From contig JADIZZ010000002.1 of the NCBI GenBank assembly GCA_016704535.1, forward strand, positions 558,001-622,000: a stretch of DNA of 64,000 bases. Direction: 5' to 3'. The translations under genes were made by a program, and so were the position numbers. This document shows, piece after piece, positions 28,330-35,490 of the stretch; position 1 is the stretch's first letter; every line of letters begins with the position of its first letter. The notes under the pieces were generated by a model. That model was not told where the DNA came from, did no database searches, and saw only the letters and a program-made list of their open reading frames with translations. Origin of the DNA: Betaproteobacteria bacterium. Its GTDB lineage: Bacteria > Pseudomonadota > Gammaproteobacteria > Burkholderiales > Burkholderiaceae_C.

Positions 28330-29709
28330 ATGACGTCGCGCGCCACCCGGGCCCCGCAGTCGGTCCCGCGGCCGCGACTCTTCTCGTTGACCTGGCCCCT
28401 GCTGTTGGAACTTTTGCTGGGGATCGCCGTAGGCGTCGTGGGAACGGCCCTGGCTGCGCGCTTGTCCGACACCGCAGGTGCGGCCTTCGCGCTGGCGCAC
28501 CATGTCTTCGGCACGCTGTTCATCCTGTTCCGCATCATCGGAGCCGGCGTCGGCGTGGTGTTGACGCAGGCTCTGGGCGCCGGGCGGCGCGCTGCGGCCG
28601 ACGCCGTGGCGCGCGCGGTGCTGGGCGCCAGCACCTGGCTGGGGTTGGCCGTGGCGCTGCCGGCGCTGCTGGCGCCGGCACTGCTTCTGCGGGCGCTGAA
28701 CGCGCCCACCGAGGTGCTGCCGATGGCCGCGCCGCTGCTGATGGCGCTGGCCCCGGCGATGCTGCTCGACGCCTGGAACGCCAGCATGACGGCCGTGATG
28801 CGAGCCCACCTGCGTGCCCGCGACACGCTGGCCGTGATGGTGGTGATGCACCTCGTTCACCTGGCGTTGATGGGGTCGCTGATGTTCGGGCTGGGCGCGT
28901 GGCCCGGGCTCGGCTTGCCGGGCTTTGCGGTGGCGATGATCGTTTCGCGCGCCGTCGCCATCGGTCTGCACCTGTGGCTGTGGCGCTTGCGGCTGAGCCT
29001 GGTGCCGCACTGGAGCGACCTGTGGCGGTTGCCGCGCGCCGAACTCGCCGCCGTGGCGCGCATCGGTCTGCCGGGCGCGGCCGAGAACGTCGCCTGGCGA
29101 CTGGCTTTCATGGTCAGCGTGGCCGTGGTCGGCGGCCTGGGCGCGGCGGCACTGGCCACGCACGCCTATGCCATGCAGGTGATCATGGTCGTGCTGCTGT
29201 TCGGGTTGGCCACGGGGCTGAGCGTGGAAACGGTGGTGGGCCACCTCATTGGTGCCGGCCACCTGCACGAGGCCCACCGCGTGGTGCGGCGGGCGCTGGC
29301 GCGCGGGCTGGTGGTGAGCGTGGTCGTCGCCACCGCCGCGGCCTTGCTCGGGCCCTGGCTGCTGCGCCTGTTCACGGCCGATGAGCAGATCGTCGCCGCT
29401 GGCGTCACCCTGCTGTGGTGGATGGTGCTGCTGGAGCCCGGTCGCACCTTCAACCTGGTGGTCATCAACGCGCTGCGTGCCGCCGGCGATGCACGCTACC
29501 CGGTGTTCGCCGGCGCGGCGTCGATGCTGCTCGTGCTGGCCGGCGGTAGCTGGCTGCTGGGCAGCCACTTCGGCCTGGGACTGCCTGGCGTGTGGATCGC
29601 CTACATCGCCGACGAGTGGCTGCGCGGCCTGCTGATGTGGCGGCGATGGGCCACGCTTGCGTGGGTGCCGCATGCGCGGGCTTCGCGGCGGCGGCTGGCG
29701 GCGACCTGA
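28330..29709 (+). CDS. MATE family transporter
   Basis: 459-residue inner-membrane protein with about 12 hydrophobic segments, in the multidrug and toxin extrusion (MATE) family by overall pattern: two repeated halves, with GIAVGVVGTALAARLSDTAGAAF in the first helices and a matching RIGLPGAAENVAWRLAFMVSVAVVGGLG in the second half. The substrate is unknown. It begins 10 bases after the 9-mer that bounds the IS110 element, so its original promoter may have been displaced by the insertion. The DUF6445 gene follows 191 bases downstream on the same strand. Confidence 0.82.
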   Translation: MTSRATRAPQSVPRPRLFSLTWPLLLELLLGIAVGVVGTALAARLSDTAGAAFALAHHVFGTLFILFRIIGAGVGVVLTQALGAGRRAAADAVARAVLGASTWLGLAVALPALLAPALLLRALNAPTEVLPMAAPLLMALAPAMLLDAWNASMTAVMRAHLRARDTLAVMVVMHLVHLALMGSLMFGLGAWPGLGLPGFAVAMIVSRAVAIGLHLWLWRLRLSLVPHWSDLWRLPRAELAAVARIGLPGAAENVAWRLAFMVSVAVVGGLGAAALATHAYAMQVIMVVLLFGLATGLSVETVVGHLIGAGHLHEAHRVVRRALARGLVVSVVVATAAALLGPWLLRLFTADEQIVAAGVTLLWWMVLLEPGRTFNLVVINALRAAGDARYPVFAGAASMLLVLAGGSWLLGSHFGLGLPGVWIAYIADEWLRGLLMWRRWATLAWVPHARASRRRLAAT

Positions 29710-29900
29710 CGCGGCGGCGGGTGTCCTGGACGTCTGCAGCGCGGCGACGATGATCCGTACGGCCTGCCGCAGCCGCAAAGGCGCTTGCGATGTTCCAGGT
29801 GAACGGCGAGTCCCCCTTCGAAGGCTGGCCTTCGGGTTGAACGCTTGCAGCTAGCATCCGCAGCCGGAGCGCGGCGACCCCAACTTCGCGATCGAAACCC

Positions 29901-30641
29901 ATGGACACGAATGCATGGCTGCCGAGCGACGGCCGCTTCTTCAACCCCGATCCGGTGCTGAGGGCGGTACCGCTGACCGGCGGCGCGCAGTGCATCGTTG
30001 TCGACGACGCTCTGATGCAGCCGGAGCGGCTGGCGGCCTGGGCCGCCACGCAGCGCTTCGAGCCGCCGCAGGGCTACCCTTACCCGGGCCAGGTGGCCGC
30101 GGTGCCTGCGGCGTTGACGCAGCGCGTTGCCGACTTCTTCGCGCTCCATGTGCGCAAGGCGCTTGGCGCCCGCCGCACGCTCGATCTGACCGTGCGCCTG
30201 TCGATGGTGACCACGCCACCCCATCGACTCGAACCGCGCCAATGGCAGTGTCACCGCGACCGCGTCGCCGACGACCCGGCCGTGGTGCTGTTCGCAGCCT
30301 CGGTGCTCTACCTCTTCCGCGACCGGGTGCTGGGCGGCACCAGCTTCTACGTGCCAAGGCGGTCGGCCCTGGAGACCGACCGGATGCTGGCCGACAGTCA
30401 GTTGCTCGATGCCCATGAATTCAATGCCCGTCACGGGGTGCAACCCGGCTACATGACCGGCAGTAACGCTTGGTTCGAGAGAGTGGCGCAGGTGCCCGCA
30501 GCCTGGAACCGCATGGTCTTCTACGACGGGGGCCTGTTCCACTCGGCCGACGTCGACGATCCCGGATTGCTGAGCGCCGACCAGACGCGCGGGCGGCTGA
30601 CCCTCAACAGCTTCTTCACCTGCAGGCGCCAAGCGGCCTGA
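29901..30641 (+). CDS. DUF6445 family protein, possible Fe(II)/2-oxoglutarate oxygenase
   Basis: 246-residue soluble protein that I assign to the DUF6445 type, which commonly accompanies TonB receptors and flavin-dependent halogenases. The sequence contains a possible iron-binding facial triad and 2-oxoglutarate-binding Arg: H118 and D120 (CHRDRV), H214 (YDGGLFHSAD) and R232 (GRLTLNSFF); NRMVFYDGGLFHS resembles the distal His motif of that superfamily. The function is unknown. The ATG at 29901 has no strong ribosome site. It is convergent with the halogenase gene, 131 bases away. Confidence 0.65.
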   Translation: MDTNAWLPSDGRFFNPDPVLRAVPLTGGAQCIVVDDALMQPERLAAWAATQRFEPPQGYPYPGQVAAVPAALTQRVADFFALHVRKALGARRTLDLTVRLSMVTTPPHRLEPRQWQCHRDRVADDPAVVLFAASVLYLFRDRVLGGTSFYVPRRSALETDRMLADSQLLDAHEFNARHGVQPGYMTGSNAWFERVAQVPAAWNRMVFYDGGLFHSADVDDPGLLSADQTRGRLTLNSFFTCRRQAA

Positions 30642-30772
30642 AGACCGCGCGCGGAGTCTGACGCGACAGGCGCTTCACGGGCAATCGCTGATGGCGGGCG
30701 TGCGTATCGTGGCCGACCTGCCGTCGCTCCTGGTGGCGCCCGTGACCGGGGCCACGCCGAGCACTTTGCCGT

Positions 30773-32299
30773 TCACTTCATGGTGGCCATCGGGCTGGCC
30801 GCCGCACAGTTCTCGGCAATGAACTGCGAATGCGTGGGCATGACGTCCGTGCAGGCCGCGATCACGCCTTCGACCTCTTCCAGGTAGGTCTGGATCTCTT
30901 CCTCGCTCAGGAGGTCGGTCAGCGGGTGGTAGGCCGTGGGGCGCACGCGCTGGCCGTGCATCACCTGCAGCCAGCTGACCTTGGTGAACAGTTCGTTGCC
31001 TTCGCGATAGACGCGGCCGTGACTGCGGAAGAGATCCATACGGTGCTGCAAGGTCTGCGGGATTTCCATCGTGCGGCAATAGTTCCAGAACGGTGTGTCG
31101 GTCCGCTCGGTGGCCTTGTAGTGCAGGATGATGAAGTCGCGCACCCACTCGTATTCCTGCTGCATCACCCGGTTGTACTGGTCGATGTCGGCCTGCTCGA
31201 AGCCGGCGGCCGGAAAGAAGGTCAACAGGTGGGCGATGCCCATCTGCACGAGGTGGATGCTGGTCGACTCCAGTGGTTCGACGAAGCCGCTGGCCAGCCC
31301 GATCGAGACCACGTTCTTGTCCCAGGTGCGCTTGCGCCGCCCGGCGGTGAAGCGAACGGGACGCGGGTCGGCCAGCGGCGCACCGTCCAGGTTGCCGAGC
31401 AGCACGGCCGCTGCTTCGTCGTCGCTGATGAACTTGCTGGAATAGACATGGCCATTGCCGATGCGATGCTGCAGCGGTATGCGCCACTGCCAGCCCGCGC
31501 TGCGCGCCGTGGAGCGCGTGTAGGGCGTGATCTCCTTGACCGAAACGCAGGGCACGGCCATCGCACGGTCGCAGGGCAGCCAGTGCGACCAGTCCTCGTA
31601 GCCGGCCTTCAGCGCGCCTTCGATGAGCAGTGCGCGGAAGCCCGAGCAGTCGATGAACAGATCACCCTCGATCTTCTGGCCGGACTGCAGCATGAGCGCG
31701 GCCACGTGCCCGTCGCCGTCGCGCATCATCACGTCGACGATGCGGCCTTCGATGCGCGTGACGCCACGCGCCTCGCTGTACTTGCGCAAGAACCTTGCGT
31801 ACAGCGCCGCGTCGAAGTGGAAGGCGTAGGCGATCTGCGACAGTGGCGAGTTGGGTATGTCCGTGCGCGGACGCATGAACTTGTTCTGCAGGCAGGCCTG
31901 CGTGTTGATGGAGTACGCCTCCAGTTCCTTGGCCTTGCCCGCCAGGTACTGCTTCAACCAGTACTGGTGGAAGTCCACCGTCCAGTTGTCCTGCCCGATG
32001 GTGCCGAAGCCGTGGATGTAGCGGTCACCGAGCCGGCCCCAGTTGACGAACTCGATGCCCAGCTTGAACGAGGCCTGGGTCTCGCGCACGAACTCGTTCT
32101 CGTCGAGATCGAGCAGCCGGTTGAAGAGCGAGATCATCGGGATCGTGGCCTCGCCCACGCCGATGGTGCTGATCTCGTCCGACTCGACGAGCGTGATCTC
32201 GTAGCGGCCCTTGAGCACCTTGGCGAGCGCCGCCGCCGTCATCCATCCCGAGGTGCCGCCGCCGACGATGACCACCTTGCGCAACTGCGTGTTCTCCAT
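30773..32299 (-). CDS. Flavin-dependent (tryptophan 7-type) halogenase
   Basis: 508-residue flavin-dependent halogenase. The FAD-binding motif GGGTSGW is at 13-19, the family motif WQWRIP at 269-274, the catalytic Lys is K79 (FKLGIEF), and E343 followed by STS (LESTS) matches the PrnA glutamate and serine. Every active-site position of tryptophan halogenases is therefore kept. The natural substrate is unknown; genes of this type near TonB receptors in Caulobacter and Xanthomonas relatives are not part of known antibiotic pathways. The ATG at 32299 has GGAGG seven bases upstream. It lies 76 bases behind the TonB receptor gene, separated by a strong hairpin terminator. Confidence 0.9.
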   Translation of the reverse strand: MENTQLRKVVIVGGGTSGWMTAAALAKVLKGRYEITLVESDEISTIGVGEATIPMISLFNRLLDLDENEFVRETQASFKLGIEFVNWGRLGDRYIHGFGTIGQDNWTVDFHQYWLKQYLAGKAKELEAYSINTQACLQNKFMRPRTDIPNSPLSQIAYAFHFDAALYARFLRKYSEARGVTRIEGRIVDVMMRDGDGHVAALMLQSGQKIEGDLFIDCSGFRALLIEGALKAGYEDWSHWLPCDRAMAVPCVSVKEITPYTRSTARSAGWQWRIPLQHRIGNGHVYSSKFISDDEAAAVLLGNLDGAPLADPRPVRFTAGRRKRTWDKNVVSIGLASGFVEPLESTSIHLVQMGIAHLLTFFPAAGFEQADIDQYNRVMQQEYEWVRDFIILHYKATERTDTPFWNYCRTMEIPQTLQHRMDLFRSHGRVYREGNELFTKVSWLQVMHGQRVRPTAYHPLTDLLSEEEIQTYLEEVEGVIAACTDVMPTHSQFIAENCAAASPMATMK

Positions 32300-32327
32300 G
32301 GGATCCTCCGCGAACAGCATAAACAGG

Positions 32328-32360
32328 AAACCCCTTGCCGGGGCCGCCGGCAAGGGGTTT
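32328..32360 (-). terminator. Strong hairpin between TonB receptor and halogenase genes
   Basis: A perfect 14-bp stem (AAACCCCTTGCCGG/CCGGCAAGGGGTTT) with a 5-base loop. On the minus strand the stem ends in GGGGTTT and is followed by CCTGTTTATG, consistent with intrinsic termination after the receptor gene and only partial read-through into the halogenase gene. Confidence 0.8.
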
Positions 32361-32375
32361 CGCGAGCCGGCACGC

Positions 32376-35186
32376 CTACTGCAGCTTGTAGCTCAGCTTG
32401 AACGCCACAGAGGCGCCCGTCTTGTTCGAGGACTGCTCCGTGCCGTCGAGGTTCAGCTGGCGGTAGACAGGCTTGTTGAGGTTGTTGCCCTCCATGCGCA
32501 CGCCCAGGCCCTTGAGCATGCCTTCCTGGACCTCGTAGCCGACTTGGGCCGAAAGCCAGCTCGAACCCTCGATATAGCGCAGGGTCGGGTAGCCGCCGAT
32601 GCCGTCGTTGGCCACGCTGCCGACGTAGGTGGAGCGCTTGTTCTGCGCCACGAAGGCACTGAAGCCGCCCCGCTCGTAGTAGACCATCAGCTTGGTGTTG
32701 GTCTTCGACAGGCCCGGCAGCGGCATCGTGATGCCGTTGTAGACCACCTGCTGGCTCGGGTTCAGGCCGATCAGGTTGGGCAGCTTGACCGAACTGCGGG
32801 TGTTGGAGGTGCTGGCCGTGATGCCGAAGCCCTCGAGCATGGGCGCGAACAGGCCGAAGGGCACCGAGGCCGTCAGCTCGACACCGCTGACGTTGCCGCC
32901 ATTGCCGTTGACCGAGGTCGTGAAGACACCCAGCGGCCCCGCGGCAGGAATGGCCAGCCCCAGTTGCTGTGCGTAGGTGCTGAAGTCGTAGGCGATGTCG
33001 GTCGACGTGGTGATGTAGGTGTCGAGCTTCTTGTAGAAGCCCGCGACGCCCACGTAGCCGCGGTTGCCGAAGTACTTCTCCCAGGACAGGTCGATCGCTT
33101 TCGCCTTGAACGGCTTGAGCCTGGGGTTGCCGGCAGAGCCCACGAAACGCCCGAAGGTGGTGTCGCCGGCGTTGGTGTTGACGCTGGCGGCGAAGGAGTT
33201 GCGCATGTCGGTCAAGGTCGAACGCGCGATCTGCTGACCCGCACCCAGGCGCAGCACGTGACCCGATCCGAGGTCGGCCGCGAGGTTCAGCGTCGGCAGG
33301 AAGTCGGTGTACTTGACGCCGTCGGTCGACAGGGCACCGGCCGGATTGGTCAGCACCACGCCCGCGCCGACTTCGGCGCGGAAGCCAGTGGCCGACTGGT
33401 CGGTGCTGACGATCTGCACGCCCAAGTTGCCGCGCACGGGGATCTTCGCGATCTCGGTGTCGATGTTGGCCTTGGCGTAGGCCGTCAGCACCTTCTCCTG
33501 CACGCCCCAGGTCTTGGACAGGATGTCGTCGTTGTACTTGCGCAGGATGGTGGCCCCCGGCCACAGGCCGGCCTGCGGGTCGAAGGTCAGCAGGTTGATG
33601 CCCGTGCCGCCGACATTGTTCTCGACGTAGGCCTCGGCCGGGAAGGGGATGGGCAGGCTGCCGTTGCCCGCGGAAGAAACCACCAGGCCCTCGTCGGTGA
33701 TGCGATCCTTGGTGCGCTTGCTGTAGTTCGCGCCGAACTGGACGTCGGTGAACATCGAGCCCGACGCCAGGTCCTTGCGGAATTCGAGACGAAGGGCATC
33801 GACCTTGTCGGTGATGGTCGGGCCCTTGGAGTAGCCTGCTTGCGGCACGCCGCTGATACCGCTCCAACCGGTCTGGTCACGGATGCTGATGGTGGCGGGG
33901 TTGGTGTAGCTCAGCGGGCTGCCCAGAGTGAACTGCGGAGTGCCGCCACCCGTGGTGTCGAAGGTGAGGGTGTCGGGCGCCACGATGCCGGCATAAGCCT
34001 CGATGTCGCGCTCGATGCGCTCGGCCTTGTTCTTGCTGATGTCGAAAGTGGTGCTCCACTCGGGTGCGATCTTCCAGTTCGTGCGCCAGCCGAAGGAGGT
34101 GACGGTGTCGTTCTGGAAGATGCCCTCGATGCGGTTGATGAGACCGTTGGGGCCCGCGCCGAGCTGGAAAGTGCCCTTCGTCGCCACGTTGTTGGCATCG
34201 ACGGTCGCATTGGTGATCGGACCGCCGAGTCCGCCCTGCATGCGGGCTTCCTTGATGTAGCTGTCGATCTTCGCGCGGTAGAAGTCGAGCTGGGTCGTGA
34301 TGTCCTTGTTCGGCTTGTAGACCACGATCGCCGCGAAGCCGTCGCGTTCCTCCGTGACGCGCCGGTTCTTGTAGTTGTCCAGGCCGCCGCCGAAGGTCGG
34401 CACCTTGACCCCGGGGACGACGGTCCCGTTGGTCAGCGTCGCTTGTACCGTGGCGTCGCCCCAGCCGCCGCTGCCCAGTTCGTTGGTGGTGCCGTCGGCA
34501 CGCACGAAGCCCAGTGCGATGCCCAGCTTGCGATCGGCGAACTGGTCGACATAGGTGATGCTGTAGCGCTTGCCGCTGCCTTCCACCGGGAGACCCTTGC
34601 CGGTGGTGATGTCCTGCGCGCTGGCGGCAAGGACGCGGCGGCTGAAGGACAGCGGGTCGATCAGCTTGTTGTCGATGGTGCCTGCCAGGCCCGCCGTCAT
34701 CAGCAGCGCGTCGCCGGTCTTGTAGACGGTGGCACCGGCGATCAGTTCGGCGGGGTAGACGCTCAGGTCCACCGCGCGGCTGTCACCGACGCTGGTCTGC
34801 TCGCGCCCGTTCAGCAGGTAGCCGTTGAAGTCAGGCCCCAGGCCGCGGATGCTGATCGTGGACGCCGTGCCGCTCTTCGTCCGCTGCGTGGTTACACCAG
34901 GCAGGCGGGCCAGTGACTCGGCGATGGTCGTGTCGGGCAGCTTGCCGATGTCCTCGGCCGAGATGGCCTCGACCACGCCGTCGGCGTTCTTCTTCACCGC
35001 GATGGCGCTCTCGATGCCGCGCCGGATGCCGGTGATGGTGATGACCTGCGGCGCCGCGCCGTCGGCCGGGGCCGACTGCGCTTGGGCCAGGCCCGTGCCG
35101 AGCAGCATCGCGGCCACGGCGGTGGCTACGGGCGTCGCCTGCAGCAGCGCGCGCGATGCGGTGCGACGCGAACGAGTGTTTTTCAT
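32376..35186 (-). CDS. TonB-dependent receptor, probable maltodextrin transporter
   Basis: 936-residue outer-membrane receptor. Signal peptide (residues 1-36, ending GLAQAQ), a TonB-box-like start, a plug domain (about 45-160; IESAIAVKKNADGVVEAISAEDIGKLPDTTIAESLARLPGV-type sequence) and a 22-strand barrel ending in the C-terminal aromatic motif SVAFKLSYKLQ-like signature. It has no TonB signalling domain. The plug is of the type found in carbohydrate receptors of Caulobacter and Xanthomonas such as MalA. It is divergent from a secreted GH13 gene, with a HexR-type palindrome on its side, which supports a role in alpha-glucan uptake. Ribosome site AGGAGA precedes ATG 35186. Confidence 0.92.
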   Translation of the reverse strand: MKNTRSRRTASRALLQATPVATAVAAMLLGTGLAQAQSAPADGAAPQVITITGIRRGIESAIAVKKNADGVVEAISAEDIGKLPDTTIAESLARLPGVTTQRTKSGTASTISIRGLGPDFNGYLLNGREQTSVGDSRAVDLSVYPAELIAGATVYKTGDALLMTAGLAGTIDNKLIDPLSFSRRVLAASAQDITTGKGLPVEGSGKRYSITYVDQFADRKLGIALGFVRADGTTNELGSGGWGDATVQATLTNGTVVPGVKVPTFGGGLDNYKNRRVTEERDGFAAIVVYKPNKDITTQLDFYRAKIDSYIKEARMQGGLGGPITNATVDANNVATKGTFQLGAGPNGLINRIEGIFQNDTVTSFGWRTNWKIAPEWSTTFDISKNKAERIERDIEAYAGIVAPDTLTFDTTGGGTPQFTLGSPLSYTNPATISIRDQTGWSGISGVPQAGYSKGPTITDKVDALRLEFRKDLASGSMFTDVQFGANYSKRTKDRITDEGLVVSSAGNGSLPIPFPAEAYVENNVGGTGINLLTFDPQAGLWPGATILRKYNDDILSKTWGVQEKVLTAYAKANIDTEIAKIPVRGNLGVQIVSTDQSATGFRAEVGAGVVLTNPAGALSTDGVKYTDFLPTLNLAADLGSGHVLRLGAGQQIARSTLTDMRNSFAASVNTNAGDTTFGRFVGSAGNPRLKPFKAKAIDLSWEKYFGNRGYVGVAGFYKKLDTYITTSTDIAYDFSTYAQQLGLAIPAAGPLGVFTTSVNGNGGNVSGVELTASVPFGLFAPMLEGFGITASTSNTRSSVKLPNLIGLNPSQQVVYNGITMPLPGLSKTNTKLMVYYERGGFSAFVAQNKRSTYVGSVANDGIGGYPTLRYIEGSSWLSAQVGYEVQEGMLKGLGVRMEGNNLNKPVYRQLNLDGTEQSSNKTGASVAFKLSYKLQ

Positions 35187-35287
35187 GGGATGTCTCCTGG
35201 GAGTCGCGTGGAACGAGGAACTTCCGTCGGCGCCGGCGCTGGGGCCACCCCGATCGGCAACAGGGTCTGGGTCTGGGAGCCGGAATA

Positions 35288-35302
35288 TGTACCAAAACTA
35301 GA
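35288..35302. promoter_or_regulatory. HexR-type operator, near-consensus (TonB receptor side)
   Basis: TGTAC-CAAAA-CTAGA: 4 of 5 matches in each arm of TGTAG-N5-CTACA. It lies 101 bases upstream of the receptor start. Confidence 0.6.
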
Positions 35303-35451
35303 TTCTTCAGCTACCTTCGGAAACCCTAGATCGGTGCGGCGCGAAGCCCGCCTCTCGCCCGCACAAACCCGCTCTCCTGGGACGTGCTGCCCCGCTAGAC
35401 TGCGCAAGATGCACCTGAAAGGGGCTGGAAGATGGTTCAAGTCGATCCGCT

Positions 35452-35466
35452 TGTAGCCAAACTACA
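35452..35466. promoter_or_regulatory. HexR-type operator, perfect copy (GH13 side)
   Basis: TGTAG-CCAAA-CTACA, perfect 5-bp arms, immediately before the first possible GTG of the GH13 gene and 24 bases before the GTG chosen here. Confidence 0.75.
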
Positions 35467-35490
35467 GTGGCAAAAAACAACAGTGCTGTC

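Noticed and set aside
32211..34916. Very long plus-strand frame opposite the TonB receptor
   Set aside because: The minus frame has a signal peptide, plug and barrel features; the plus frame lacks any domain.
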